A stretch of 64,000 nt of DNA, taken from positions 2,069,445 through 2,133,444 of the forward strand of contig NZ_CM001165.1 in the NCBI RefSeq assembly GCF_000213055.1, in the 5' to 3' direction. The translations under genes and the position numbers were made by a program. The notes under the pieces were generated by a model. The model had not been told where the DNA came from. It saw only the letters and a program-made list of their open reading frames with translations, and did no database searches. This document shows positions 16,513 to 25,540 of this stretch, in pieces; the first letter of the stretch is position 1, and the number at the start of each line of letters is the position of its first letter. The stretch comes from Streptomyces sp. Tu6071 (GTDB taxonomy: Bacteria; Actinomycetota; Actinomycetes; Streptomycetales; Streptomycetaceae).

Positions 16513-16550
16513 CCGCCCCCGGCCGGTATGAGCACCGAGGCCGGGGGCGG
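16513..16550. terminator. Terminator after pruA
   Basis: CCGCCCCCGGCC (16513-16524) pairs perfectly with GGCCGGGGGCGG (16539-16550); the 14-nt loop can add a GGT/ACC pair. It starts 70 bp past the pruA stop and separates it from the dehydrogenase gene. The rest of the 16287-16619 spacer holds nothing else I recognise beyond the two operator-like sites. Confidence 0.8.
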
Positions 16551-16619
16551 GGGCGAGGGGCGCGACAGCCGGGGTGGGGGCCGGCGCGCGGGGTCGGGCC
16601 TGGTGCCCGGGGCGGGCTG

Positions 16620-18251
16620 TCAGCCCATGTGGGGGTAGGTGTAGTCGGTCGGGGAGACCAGCGAGTCCTTGATGGCGCGGGTGAGCGTCCAGCGCTGGAG
16701 GTTCTGCGGGGCCCCGGCCTTGTCGTTGGTGCCGGAGGCACGGCCGCCGCCGAAGGGCTGCTGGCCGACGACGGCGCCGGTCGACTTGTCGTTGATGTAG
16801 AAGTTGCCGGCCGCGTAGCGGAGCTTGTCCATCGTGAAGGCGGCGGCGGCGCGGTCGTTCGCGATGACCGAACCGGTCAGCGCGTAGTCCGAGACCGACT
16901 CCATCTGGTCGAGCACGGCCTCGTACCGGTCGTCCTCGTAGACGTGCACGGCGAGGATCGGGCCGAAGTACTCGGTCGTGAAGACCTCGTTCTCCGGGTC
17001 GGTGCACGCGATGACGGTCGGGCGCACGAAGTAGCCGACCGAGTCGTCGTACGTACCGCCCGCGACGATCGTGCAGGTGTCGTCGGCCTTGGCGCGGTCG
17101 ATCGCGGCCTTGTTCTTCGCGAAGGCGCGCTCGTCGATGACGGCGCCGATGAAGTTCTTGAAGTCGGTGACGTCGCCCATGGCGATGCCGTCGACCTCGG
17201 CCGCGAACTCCTCCTTGAAGCCGTCGTTCCAGATCGAGGCCGGGATGTACGCGCGGGACGTCGCGGAGCACTTCTGGCCCTGGTACTCGAAGGCGCCGCG
17301 CGTCAGCGCGGTCTTGAGGACGGCGCGGTCGGCGCTCGGGTGGGCGACGACGAAGTCCTTGCCGCCGGTCTCGCCGACGAGGCGCGGGTAGGTGCGGTAC
17401 TTCTCGATGTTGGTGCCGACCGTCTTCCACAGGTGCTGGAAGGTCTTGGTGGAACCGGTGAAGTGGATGCCCGCGAGGTCGCGGTGGTGCAGCGCGACGT
17501 CGGAGACGGCGATGCCGTCGCCGGTGACGAGGTTGATGACGCCCTTGGGCAGTCCCGCCTCCTCCAGGAGCCGCATCATGAGGACGGCGGCGTGGGTCTG
17601 GGTGGGGGACGGCTTCCACACGACGACGTTGCCCATGAGCGCGGGCGCGGTCGGCAGGTTGAGCGAGATCGCCGTGAAGTTGAACGGCGTGATCGCGTAG
17701 ACGAAGCCTTCGAGCGGCCGGTGGTCCATGCGGTTCCACACGGTCGGCGAGTTCGCCGGGGGCTGCTCGGCGAGGATGCCGCGCGCGTAGTGGACGTTGA
17801 AGCGCCAGAAGTCGACCAGCTCGCACGGCGCGTCGATCTCGGCCTGCTGCGCGGTCTTGCCCTGGCCGAGCATGACCGAGGCGGCGATGGTCTCGCGCCA
17901 GGGGCCGGAGAGCAGGTCGGCGGCGCGCAGGATGATCGCGGCGCGGTCGTCGAAGGACATCGCGCGCCACGCGGGGGCGGCGGCGAGCGCGGCGTCGATC
18001 GCGTCCTGGGCGTCCTGCTTCGTCGCGCCCCGGCCCGTACCGATGACGGACGCGTGGGCGTGCGGCTGGACGACCCGGAACTCCTCGCCGCCGCCGAGGC
18101 GCTTGACGCCCCCGATGGTCATGGGCAGCTCGATCGGGTTCTCGGCCAGCTCCTTGAGCTTGGTCTCCAGGCGGGCACGCTCGGAGCTGCCGGGCGCGTA
18201 GCCGTGGACGGGCTCGTTGTAGGGGGCGGGGACCTGGGTCACAGCGTCCAT
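16620..18251 (-). CDS. pruA: L-glutamate gamma-semialdehyde (P5C) dehydrogenase
   Basis: 543 aa, the group-1 P5C dehydrogenase length. It oxidises glutamate semialdehyde (from proline) to glutamate with NAD+. Seen: the N-terminal IGGVKRLGGGEEFRVVQPHAH, AITPFNFTAISLNLPTAPAL (substrate/NAD region), VVWKPSPTQ, HFTGSTKTFQHLWK, ETGGKDFVVAH (general base Glu), GQKCSATSRAYIP (catalytic Cys), TTEYFGPILAVHVYED and QQPFGGGRASGTNDKAG. The start ATG is at 18249-18251. Proline dehydrogenase lies 84 bp upstream on the same strand, so both enzymes of proline catabolism form one operon, with the intermediate passed from one to the other. Confidence 0.96.
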   Translation of the reverse strand: MDAVTQVPAPYNEPVHGYAPGSSERARLETKLKELAENPIELPMTIGGVKRLGGGEEFRVVQPHAHASVIGTGRGATKQDAQDAIDAALAAAPAWRAMSFDDRAAIILRAADLLSGPWRETIAASVMLGQGKTAQQAEIDAPCELVDFWRFNVHYARGILAEQPPANSPTVWNRMDHRPLEGFVYAITPFNFTAISLNLPTAPALMGNVVVWKPSPTQTHAAVLMMRLLEEAGLPKGVINLVTGDGIAVSDVALHHRDLAGIHFTGSTKTFQHLWKTVGTNIEKYRTYPRLVGETGGKDFVVAHPSADRAVLKTALTRGAFEYQGQKCSATSRAYIPASIWNDGFKEEFAAEVDGIAMGDVTDFKNFIGAVIDERAFAKNKAAIDRAKADDTCTIVAGGTYDDSVGYFVRPTVIACTDPENEVFTTEYFGPILAVHVYEDDRYEAVLDQMESVSDYALTGSVIANDRAAAAFTMDKLRYAAGNFYINDKSTGAVVGQQPFGGGRASGTNDKAGAPQNLQRWTLTRAIKDSLVSPTDYTYPHMG

Positions 18252-18335
18252 GGTGTCCGTTCTCCTTGGGTTCGGGGGTGCGCGGTGCGGGGGCCGCCGC
18301 GCGGGCGGTGCTCGGCGAGGACGGAGCCCCGGTTC

Positions 18336-19262
18336 TCAGTTCTTGGTGAGGACCGAGCGCAGGAAGAAGAGGAGGTTGGCGGGCTTCTCGGCGAGGCGCC
18401 GCATGAAGTAGCCGTACCAGTCGGTGCCGTACGCGGTGTACACGCGCATGCGGTGGCCCTCGCGGGCGAGCCGTACGTGCTCCTCGGTGCGGATGCCGTA
18501 CAGCATCTGGAACTCGAAGTCGCCGGGCTTGCGGCCCGCGCGGCGCGCCAGTTCCTGCGCTATCTCCACGATACGGGGGTCGTGCGAACCGACCATGGGG
18601 TAGCCGTCGCCCTCCATGAGGATGCGCAGGACGCGGATGTACGCCTTGTCGATCTCCGGCTTCTCCTGGTACGCGACCGAGGCGGGCTCCTTGTAGGCGC
18701 CCTTCACGACGCGCACGCGGCTGCCCGCGGCGGCGAGGCGGCGGGCGTCGTCCTCGGTGCGGAAGAGGTACGCCTGGATGACGCAGCCGGTCTGCGGGAA
18801 GTCCTTCCGCAGCTCCTCGTGGATCGCGAACATCGAGTCGAGCGTCGTGTGGTCCTCGGCGTCGAGCGTGACCGTGGTGCCGATCGCGGCGGCGGCCTCG
18901 ACGACGGGGCGGACGTTGGAGAGGGCCAGCTCGTGGCCCCCTTCCAGCGCCTGGCCGAACATCGAGAGCTTCACCGACATCTCGGCGCGGGTACCGAGGT
19001 CGAGGGCCTTGAGGTGCTCGATCAGCTCCAGGTAGGCGTCGCGCGCGGCGGCGGCCTGCTCGGGCGTCGTGATGTCCTCGCCGACGACGTCCATCGTCAG
19101 CTCCAGGCCCTTGCTGGTGGCGTCGACGATGATCGGGACGATCTGGTCGACGCTCTCGCCGGGGATGAACCGGTTCACGACCGGCTTGGTGACGGGCGCG
19201 GCCGAGACGACGCGGCGCAGCCGGTCGCTGCGCGACGCGGCGAGGATCACGGGACCCAGCAC
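18336..19262 (-). CDS. putB: Proline dehydrogenase
   Basis: 308 aa, monofunctional FAD-dependent proline dehydrogenase (TIM barrel). It oxidises L-proline to P5C. Seen: [57 protein letters not shown] (FAD and substrate binding), [18 protein letters not shown] and [21 protein letters not shown] chose the GTG at 19260-19262 ([14 protein letters not shown]) because GGAGG lies just upstream and this matches the family N-terminus; the longer frame to 19457 crosses the divergent promoter. A 12-bp hairpin lies 26-61 bases before the start. Divergent from a PucR-type regulator, the usual activator position for put genes. Confidence 0.93.
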   Translation of the reverse strand: MLGPVILAASRSDRLRRVVSAAPVTKPVVNRFIPGESVDQIVPIIVDATSKGLELTMDVVGEDITTPEQAAAARDAYLELIEHLKALDLGTRAEMSVKLSMFGQALEGGHELALSNVRPVVEAAAAIGTTVTLDAEDHTTLDSMFAIHEELRKDFPQTGCVIQAYLFRTEDDARRLAAAGSRVRVVKGAYKEPASVAYQEKPEIDKAYIRVLRILMEGDGYPMVGSHDPRIVEIAQELARRAGRKPGDFEFQMLYGIRTEEHVRLAREGHRMRVYTAYGTDWYGYFMRRLAEKPANLLFFLRSVLTKN

Positions 19263-19287
19263 GGGGACCTCCACGATGCGGACGGGC

Positions 19288-19323
19288 GCCTTCCCCGCCC
19301 GGGGGGGGTGGGGCGGGGAAGGC
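19288..19323. other. Strong hairpin in the proline dehydrogenase 5' leader
   Basis: GCCTTCCCCGCC (19288-19299) and its perfect complement at 19312-19323 around a G/C-only loop. It lies just upstream of the ribosome site. It lacks a T tract; it could stabilise the message, hinder translation, or bind a factor. Confidence 0.55.
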
Positions 19324-19366
19324 GGATCGAGGGCCTGCCGCCGGGCGGAGCGGCAGGTGCTGCCGG

Positions 19367-19390
19367 TGTGCACGCGTGCCCTGTGTGCAC
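19367..19390. promoter_or_regulatory. TGTGCAC direct repeat, candidate PucR-type regulator site
   Basis: TGTGCAC at 19367-19373 and 19384-19390 (17-bp period), within a larger GGTGTG...CACACC frame, midway in the 260-bp divergent region between proline dehydrogenase and its likely regulator. Confidence 0.45.
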
Positions 19391-19522
19391 GGGGACACAC
19401 CGCAGTCACTGCCGATTCTCGGGACGCGACGCCGCGTATGCCATCGACACCTGTCACGCATCCCCCGTCCGGTTCTCAGACATTTGTATGAAAGGGCGGG
19501 GCGGGCGCGCGACAATGGCGGG

Positions 19523-20653
19523 GTGAAGGCCGATTACCAGGAACTCGTGGACGAGATCTCGGCGCTGCTGGGTGCCCCGGCGACGCTGGAGGACAAGGAC
19601 TTCGGGCTCATCGCCTTCGGCGCCCACGACAGCGGCCCCGAGGACTCGCTCGACCAGGTGCGGACCCGCACGATCCTCACGCGCACCTCGTCGGCCGCCG
19701 TCCGGGCGTGGTTCGAGGGCTTCGGCATCGCGCGCGCGACGGGTCCGGTGCGCATCCCCGCCGCGCCGGACGCGGGTGTCCTGCGCGACCGCGTCTGCCT
19801 GCCCGTGCGGCACGGCGGGACGGTGTACGGCTACGTGTGGCTGCTCGACAGCGCGCACGGGCCCACCGCGCCGCAGCTCAGCTCAGCGATGCAGGTCGCG
19901 GACCGGATCGGTGAGCTGCTCGCGGACGAGGCGACGGCGGAGGACGCCGCGACGCGCGAGTTCCGGCGTGCCGTGACGACAACGACCGACTGGGAGCGGG
20001 ACACGGCGCTCGCCGCGCTGCGCGCCGCGCTCGGCCCGCACGCCGACGACCTCTACACCGTCCTCTGCGTCGCGCCGTGGCCCGCCGAGGAGCCGCCGCC
20101 CGCGCGGCGGGTGCCGGGCACGGCCGCCGCCTGCGTGCTCCCGACGGCGGGCGGCGGACGGCGTCTCGCGGTGCTCGTGCGGGTACGGACCGGGACGGGC
20201 GTCCCGGCCTCGGTGCTCTCCGCGGCGGGGCAGCTCGCGACGGGCGCGGCGGCGGGCGTGGGGGCGCCGCGCCGCGGGCCCGCCGAGGTGCCGGAGCTGT
20301 GGCGGGAGGCCGCCGCGGCGGCGCGCGCGGCGGCGGCGGAACCCGCGCTGGGCCCGGTCGCGCAGTGGTCCGCGGTCGGCCCGTACCGCCTCCTGACCGC
20401 GCTTCCCCCCGGGGCGGCGCACGACCCGGTGCTGCGCGACCTCCTCTCCCCCGCCCACGCGGAGCTGGCGCGCACCGTCGAGGTCTTCCTGGACCACGCG
20501 GGCCAGGCGGGCCGGACGGCGGCGGCCCTCGGCATCCACCGCCAGACGCTGTACTACCGGCTCTCACGGGTGGAGCAGCTGACGGGCCTCGACCTGGACG
20601 ACGGGGAGCACCGGCTGCTGCTGCACATGGGGGTGAAGGCGGCGCGCTTGTGA
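19523..20653 (+). CDS. putR: PucR/CdaR-type transcriptional regulator, probable activator of proline catabolism
   Basis: 376 aa. The C-terminal 60 residues form the PucR HTH domain: [20 protein letters not shown], then [20 protein letters not shown], where RQTLYYRL is the recognition helix. The N-terminal part (about 1-150) is a GAF-like sensory domain ([30 protein letters not shown]); the middle is Ala-rich. The GTG at 19523 has no Shine-Dalgarno site, but GACAAT ends seven bases upstream, placing the transcript start at the GTG: probably leaderless. Divergent from proline dehydrogenase, so I infer that it senses proline or P5C and activates that operon. The symbol reflects context and the name used for such regulators, not proof. 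Confidence 0.85.
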   Translation: MKADYQELVDEISALLGAPATLEDKDFGLIAFGAHDSGPEDSLDQVRTRTILTRTSSAAVRAWFEGFGIARATGPVRIPAAPDAGVLRDRVCLPVRHGGTVYGYVWLLDSAHGPTAPQLSSAMQVADRIGELLADEATAEDAATREFRRAVTTTTDWERDTALAALRAALGPHADDLYTVLCVAPWPAEEPPPARRVPGTAAACVLPTAGGGRRLAVLVRVRTGTGVPASVLSAAGQLATGAAAGVGAPRRGPAEVPELWREAAAAARAAAAEPALGPVAQWSAVGPYRLLTALPPGAAHDPVLRDLLSPAHAELARTVEVFLDHAGQAGRTAAALGIHRQTLYYRLSRVEQLTGLDLDDGEHRLLLHMGVKAARL

Positions 20654-20749
20654 GGTGCGGGGGGCGTCCCGGTGCGGCGTCCGGGTGGTGCGGCGGGCGT
20701 GGGCGCCGCATCGACCCCCGCCGGTCACTTTTTCAGGTCATATACGTCC

Positions 20750-21148
20750 ATGACGGAAGGTGATGTCGCCACAGCGCCCGCCACTCCCGCGCCGGACCAC
20801 GACCCCGTCGTGGACCGCCTCGCCGAGGGGCTCGCCGCGCGCGGCGTCCCGCTCGCGGGCGCGCGCGTTCTGCTGCTCGGTCTCCCGGAGTGCCGCGACG
20901 GCGAGGCGTCCGCCGTGCCGCCGCTCGCCGCCCTCCTGCACGCGGCGGGCGCGCTCGTACGCGCCGTGGCACCGCACGCCGCGACGGCGGCCCACCCGGC
21001 CGGCCTCCTGTGCGTGCCGTTGACGGCGCGCGAGCTGTCCGAGGCCGACGCCGTCGTGCTCCTCGCCACGCCCGGGGAGGCGGAGCGCCCGCTGGTGGAA
21101 CGCTGGGCGGCGTACGTGCACGACGCGCGGCCGGCGCCGCGTACGTGA
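20750..21148 (+). CDS. Stand-alone UDP-binding-domain protein (UDP-glucose dehydrogenase C-terminal-like)
   Basis: 132 aa. Residues 35-115 resemble the C-terminal UDP-binding domain of UDP-glucose/GDP-mannose dehydrogenases: a Rossmann-like start GARVLLLGLPECRDG, then a helix with LAALLHAAGALVRAVAPH and a second strand after SEADAVVLLATPGEAERPL. The catalytic and NAD-binding domains are absent, so no oxidation of sugar nucleotides is expected; it may bind a nucleotide sugar or be a degenerate relic. The ATG at 20750 follows a T-rich stretch (TTTTTCAGGTCATATACGTCC) without a clear ribosome site. It lies 96 bp after the PucR-type regulator gene on the same strand and may be co-transcribed. Confidence 0.6.
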   Translation: MTEGDVATAPATPAPDHDPVVDRLAEGLAARGVPLAGARVLLLGLPECRDGEASAVPPLAALLHAAGALVRAVAPHAATAAHPAGLLCVPLTARELSEADAVVLLATPGEAERPLVERWAAYVHDARPAPRT

Positions 21149-21399
21149 CCAGCACCGCGTACGCCGCGTACGGGAGGCCGCCGTCCGCACCGCGTCGGCG
21201 CCCGCGCGGTGCGGTGTCGCGACGCGAGCCGCACGACGTGAGCCGCGCGCCGTCGCCGCCCGCGACGTGACGCGGCGCCGCCGCCCCGCGAGGTGAGCCG
21301 CGCGCCGTCACCGCCCCGCGACGTGGGCCACGGGGCGGCGGCGGTGCGTCGGGCCGTGCCCTCACGCGCCCCCCGACGCGTCCGGCTCGGCGGCGGGGG
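21149..21399. repeat. GC-rich spacer with repeated GACGTG and GAGCCGCGCGCCGTC blocks
   Basis: TGAGCCGCGCGCCGTC occurs twice (21239 and 21295), with further GCGTACG and GACGTG units between. It is the convergent spacer before the M4 protease stop. No gene is supported. Confidence 0.5.
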
Positions 21400-24204
21400 T
21401 CAGGAGCAGGTGCCCGCCGGGGTCTCGCGGGTCACGATGTCGGTCGTGCCGCGTGTGTCGGCCCAGACGACGCGCTGCGAGCCGTCGGCCATGCCCGGGT
21501 ACATCTGGCCGGTGACGGCGCAGGAGACGCGCTGCCACGTGCCGCCGTCGCCGGTCATGACGTCCTCGACGTCGGCGACCTCCAGCTTGGGCTGGTTGGC
21601 GTTGCCGGTGCCGAACTTCGAGGCCATGAGGTCGGTGCGGATGAGCCGCGTGTCGTTGACGGCGAGCTGCACGCCGCTGCCGACGATCGAACGGAGCTTG
21701 ACACTCTTCTGCTTGGCGGTGTTCGCCGGGTCGGAGAGGTCGTAGCCCTTGACCGACTGGAAGCCGAGCAGGAACGGGTTGGTGATGACGGCGAAGCCGT
21801 ACTTGCCGTTCGAGACGTAGTCGCTCGCGGAGCTGAGCAGGTCACCGGCGTCCGTCTTGACGAGCTTCTTCGTCCCGAGGTCGTAGACGTTCAGCTCGGT
21901 GGTCCTCGTGCCGCCGTAGTCGATGAACGAGACCTTCCCGCCGCCGATCCGCGGGCGCACGGCGCTGGTACCGGCCCCCGGGGTGATGTTGACGGCGGGC
22001 TTGTCGCCCTGCTTGACCCACACGTCGGCCTCGTCGCCCTGGATGTCGACCCAGGTCACGACCTTGCCCTCCACATCGGCCTCGCGCTGGTCTCCGAGGC
22101 CGCCCGCGACGACCGTCTCCCGGGCGTTCTCGCCGCCGCCGGCCGGCCGGCTCACGAGGTCCGCGCCGTTCGCGCCCACGCGGGAGTAGTACAGGGTGTT
22201 GCCCTTGAGCGCCGGGTCGATCATCCAGACGCCGGGCGTCGAGAGGTCGGTGGCACCCTTCTCGGGCTGCGAGAGCCTGCCCGTCTTGATGCCGTACTCG
22301 GGTGTGCCGTCGAAGAAGCTCTTGAGATCGACGTACGACGTCGCCCAGCGGTCGCCGTCGACGGCGATGTTGTGCGACATGTCCATGCCCTCGGCGCCGG
22401 GTGCGACGTCCTTGGCAAGCGTGACGGAGTCGCGCGGCGCCTCGACGTCCTCCCAGCCGGGCACGATGCCGTGCGCGTCGAAGGCGTTGGCGATCTTCTG
22501 GAGCTGGGGGCTGGTGGCACCGAGGCGGCGCGCGGCGTCCACGATCCCGTAGCGCGCCTGGAGAAAGTCCGTCCACGGCGTGAAGTCCTCCTGCGCCGCC
22601 GTGTACACGACGCTGTCGGCGAACTTCTTGCCGAGGGTCTTGCGCATGTCCCACAGCGCCCCGCCGACGATGGTGGAGTTGGAGTGGACTCCGCCGTTGT
22701 CGTTGGCGAGCGGGATGTTGAGGAAGTCGCGGTCGGCGCGGCGGCCGTCGCCGAGGTCGCGCAGCGCGCAGTCGGCCGGGTCCTCGTCGTGGCCGCACAA
22801 GTCCTCGCCGATGAGGCCCGCCTGCGGGTCGTTCATCGCGAGGCCCTCGTCGTCGACCTCCATGGCCTCGCCGAAGTAGTCGCTGATCGCCTCGTTGAGG
22901 GCGCCGGACTGCGAGACGTAGAGGAGACCGGCGGTGTGCTCGGTGATGCCGTGGGTCATCTCGTGGCCGACGACGTCGAGCCCTGCGGAGGCGGGGGCCC
23001 CGTTGATGTTGCCGTACACCATCTTGGTGCCGTCCCAGAACGCGTTCGGGTACGCGACGCCGTTCGAGGTGACGTTGACGACGGCGCGCATCGTGCCGCC
23101 CTTGCCGTCGATGCCGTCGCGGCCCAGCTCCTTCTTGAAGAAGGCGTAGACCTTGGAGGCGTTGGCGTGCGCGTCCACGGCGCCGCTGTCGGTCGCGGCG
23201 GCCGGGAACTCCGTGGAGTCGGCGGAGGCGAGCGGGGTGCCGGCGGGCAGCACGCTCTGGTAGTTCTTCACGTCGCCGCCCCGGGCGTCGTACGTGAGGA
23301 TCTCGCCGCCGGTCCGGGCGTACATCTTCTGTGTCCGGTCGCGCAGTTCGACCTGACCGTCGGCGCGCCGGTAGGCGTTCAGCTCGACAGCGGCGCCGTC
23401 GTAGTCGGTACCGTGCGCGGTGACCGGGCCCTCGGTGGCGGCGGGGTCCTCGTCCTCGGCCGGCGCCTGGGCGGGGGCGCTCGCGGCCGTACCGGCGGCG
23501 GCGACTCCGGCGATCTCGTTGTACGAGAAGGCGATGCCGCCCGTGTGCGCGTCCACGTAGACCTGCTGGCTCACGGGGGCGCCCGCGTGGTCGGTGCCCT
23601 TCACGGTGAAGTGGTAGGCCAGGATGCCTTCGCCTTTGGGCAGGACGACGAGGTCACGGGCCTCGGTCGTGCGGCCCGCCGGGCTCAGCTTGCGCAGGCT
23701 CTCGTCGGCGAAGAGACGTTTCTGCGCCTGCCGGGGCGTCAGCTTCGGCGTCGCGTCGACCGTGAGGCCGGTGAAGAGGCTGCCGCTCGCGGACTCGACT
23801 TCGGCGCCCTTGGTGTGCACCTTGTACGCGGCGCCGAGGACCGGGATGCCCTTGTGCCGTTGCGTGAAGCTGACGGTCGTACGGCCGTCGACGGTGCTCG
23901 ACTTCGGGGCTGACAGATCGAGCTTTCCGGTGTGGAACACGTCGTCGTGCCGGGCGAGGTGTTCGACGGCGGCGACGGCCGGGGTCTCCTTCCCGCCCGT
24001 AGCGGACTTCGCGGCGCGGTCCTTCAGGCCGGTGACGAAGGACGGGACCTCGGTGTGCTCGCCCGCGACGCGGTCCGGGGTGTGGCCGGAACCGGTACTG
24101 GGCGCGGCAGCGCGGGCGGGCAGGGCGGTGAACAGCCCGCACAGGAGCGCGGCCGTCGAGGTGGCGGCGGCCAGCCGTATGCGTCTGGTGCTGGAGGAGG
24201 GCAT
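21400..24204 (-). CDS. Secreted M4-family (thermolysin-like) metallopeptidase with C-terminal propeller-like extension
   Basis: 934 aa. Signal peptide 1-33 (cut near ARA-AP). An FTP/PepSY propeptide follows (about 35-260; KHKGIPVLGAAYKVH-like strands, QQVYVDAHTGG). The catalytic domain (about 265-565) has GHEMTHGITEHTAG (HExxH near residue 415), GALNEAISDYFGEAM (third zinc ligand Glu) and GGVHSNSTIVGGALWDM (His of the proton-donor site). After the usual M4 end (FDAHGIVPGW) about 360 extra residues form repeated beta segments with WDIQGD- and FIDYGGTRTTELNVYDLG-like strands, suggesting a beta-propeller used for substrate or wall binding. It is an extracellular neutral protease. Divergent from a regulator gene across a nested inverted repeat. 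Confidence 0.9.
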   Translation of the reverse strand: MPSSSTRRIRLAAATSTAALLCGLFTALPARAAAPSTGSGHTPDRVAGEHTEVPSFVTGLKDRAAKSATGGKETPAVAAVEHLARHDDVFHTGKLDLSAPKSSTVDGRTTVSFTQRHKGIPVLGAAYKVHTKGAEVESASGSLFTGLTVDATPKLTPRQAQKRLFADESLRKLSPAGRTTEARDLVVLPKGEGILAYHFTVKGTDHAGAPVSQQVYVDAHTGGIAFSYNEIAGVAAAGTAASAPAQAPAEDEDPAATEGPVTAHGTDYDGAAVELNAYRRADGQVELRDRTQKMYARTGGEILTYDARGGDVKNYQSVLPAGTPLASADSTEFPAAATDSGAVDAHANASKVYAFFKKELGRDGIDGKGGTMRAVVNVTSNGVAYPNAFWDGTKMVYGNINGAPASAGLDVVGHEMTHGITEHTAGLLYVSQSGALNEAISDYFGEAMEVDDEGLAMNDPQAGLIGEDLCGHDEDPADCALRDLGDGRRADRDFLNIPLANDNGGVHSNSTIVGGALWDMRKTLGKKFADSVVYTAAQEDFTPWTDFLQARYGIVDAARRLGATSPQLQKIANAFDAHGIVPGWEDVEAPRDSVTLAKDVAPGAEGMDMSHNIAVDGDRWATSYVDLKSFFDGTPEYGIKTGRLSQPEKGATDLSTPGVWMIDPALKGNTLYYSRVGANGADLVSRPAGGGENARETVVAGGLGDQREADVEGKVVTWVDIQGDEADVWVKQGDKPAVNITPGAGTSAVRPRIGGGKVSFIDYGGTRTTELNVYDLGTKKLVKTDAGDLLSSASDYVSNGKYGFAVITNPFLLGFQSVKGYDLSDPANTAKQKSVKLRSIVGSGVQLAVNDTRLIRTDLMASKFGTGNANQPKLEVADVEDVMTGDGGTWQRVSCAVTGQMYPGMADGSQRVVWADTRGTTDIVTRETPAGTCS

Positions 24205-24280
24205 GCCTGACCTTCTGGAAAGGGGGTGGGGAATGGACCTCCGGAATCGTCGCGAGGGAGCGGGTGCGCGGGCAATGGCC

Positions 24281-24333
24281 CCACGTGTCGCATCACTGTC
24301 AATGGCAAGAACTTGTCAGTGATAATCACGTGG
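24281..24333. promoter_or_regulatory. Nested inverted repeat between the M4 protease and the divergent regulator
   Basis: Outer arms CCACGTG (24281-24287) and CACGTGG (24327-24333); inner arms ATCACTG (24292-24298) and CAGTGAT (24317-24323). A -10-like GATAAT (24321-24326) for the rightward gene overlaps the right arms, and TTGACA is present on the minus strand at 24302-24297. This looks like a shared operator for both genes. Confidence 0.65.
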
Positions 24334-24370
24334 ACAGACGGGGGCGGGGACGGGGACGAAACAGGGAAAA

Positions 24371-25330
24371 GTGCTGCACAATCTCGATCTCGACCGGTCC
24401 CAGGAGACCGTCTACCGGCACCTCGTCGAAGCGGGCACGGCCACGGCGGAGAGCCTCGCGCAGACCTGCGCCCTCGAACTCCCCCGCGTCGTGGACACCT
24501 TGGAGGGGCTGCGCGCGGCGGGTCTGGTGACCAGGCTCGGAGCGGGACGCGCCGAGGCCCTGTGGTGGGAACCGGCCCCGCCGCAGCTTGCGCTCGGGGC
24601 GCTGCTCGCGGTGCGCCAGGACGAACTGCGCGCCGTGTCGGCCGAGATCGCGAAGCTCGACGCCTCGTACCGCACCACCGTCGCCCGGCGCGGCAGCGGG
24701 GACAGCCTGGAGGTCGTGCACGGCCCGGAGAACATCCGGCACCGCTTCCTCCAGCTCCAGCGCGGGGCCAAGCGCGAGGTCCTCAACCTCAGCAAAGGCC
24801 CCGCCGTCGCGGTGCGCCGTGAGGACAACCCGGCCGAGCTCACCGCCATCGAACGCGGCGTGCACATCCGTGTCGTGGTCGAACCGGCGGTTGTCGAGCA
24901 GGATCTCTCCCTGCTCACGCTCGGCGTCTCGCTGGGCGAGGAGGTCCGTGTCGCGGCGGAGGTCCCGACCAAACTCGTCGTCGTGGACCGTGAACACGCG
25001 CTCCTGCCGCTCCATCAGGACCCCGAGGACATCGCCGAGCACGCGGCGATCGTGCACGCGCCGGGCGTCGTCGGCGCGCTCACCGCGCTCTTCGAACAGG
25101 TCTGGCAACGCGCCCGGCCACTGAGCGGGCACTCCAGGGGCGACGACGACCGCGCGATCCAGGCCCTCATGCTCGCCGGCCTCACCGACGAGGCGATAGC
25201 CCAGCGCATCAACACCTCGGTCCGTACCGTCCACCGCCGCATCCGCCGCATGATGGACCGCACGGGCGCGGCCACCCGCTTCCAGCTCGGCTGGCACCTG
25301 CGCGACGAGGCGGCGGCGGAAGAGGGGTGA
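24371..25330 (+). CDS. Transcriptional regulator, TrmB-like N-terminus with LuxR-type C-terminal HTH
   Basis: 319 aa. The N-terminus (LDRSQETVYRHLVEAGTATA, then a winged-helix up to about residue 70) is a TrmB/MarR-like HTH; a phospholipase-D-like or sugar-binding-like middle part (EVVHGPENIRHRFLQLQRGA) follows; residues 250-310 are a LuxR HTH (RAIQALMLAGLTDEAIAQRI, then NTSVRTVHRRIRRMMDRTGA). Streptomycetes have many such two-HTH regulators, often next to secreted protease genes. The GTG at 24371 is the start used. It is divergent from the M4 protease, with a large inverted repeat between them, so control of the protease and of itself is the natural inference. Confidence 0.85.
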   Translation: MLHNLDLDRSQETVYRHLVEAGTATAESLAQTCALELPRVVDTLEGLRAAGLVTRLGAGRAEALWWEPAPPQLALGALLAVRQDELRAVSAEIAKLDASYRTTVARRGSGDSLEVVHGPENIRHRFLQLQRGAKREVLNLSKGPAVAVRREDNPAELTAIERGVHIRVVVEPAVVEQDLSLLTLGVSLGEEVRVAAEVPTKLVVVDREHALLPLHQDPEDIAEHAAIVHAPGVVGALTALFEQVWQRARPLSGHSRGDDDRAIQALMLAGLTDEAIAQRINTSVRTVHRRIRRMMDRTGAATRFQLGWHLRDEAAAEEG

Positions 25331-25540
25331 GGGCGGCGCAACGCCCACGGCGTCGTCGCCGCGCACGACCTCTCGCCGTGCCCCGGATGACGCGTCGTTC
25401 CCCCGCACGACACATCGCCATGCCGCACGACGCAATGTCGCTCCGTACAACGCGCGGCGCCCGCTCACGACGGGCCGTCCACCGCGGCACGCGTCGCCGC
25501 CCCGCACCACGCGCCGTCTCCGCCCCCTCCCCCCGTCGCG
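25331..25540. other. Convergent spacer with GC-rich microrepeats
   Basis: Repeated CGCACGAC and CGTCG elements, no hairpin with long arms and no gene. Between the stop of the TrmB/LuxR-like regulator and that of the TetR regulator. Confidence 0.5.

Noticed and set aside
14145..19526. A 1793-codon plus-strand open frame across three genes
   Set aside because: It is antisense to the acyl-CoA dehydrogenase, pruA and proline dehydrogenase, which have clear family motifs. Long antisense frames are expected where third positions are mostly G or C.
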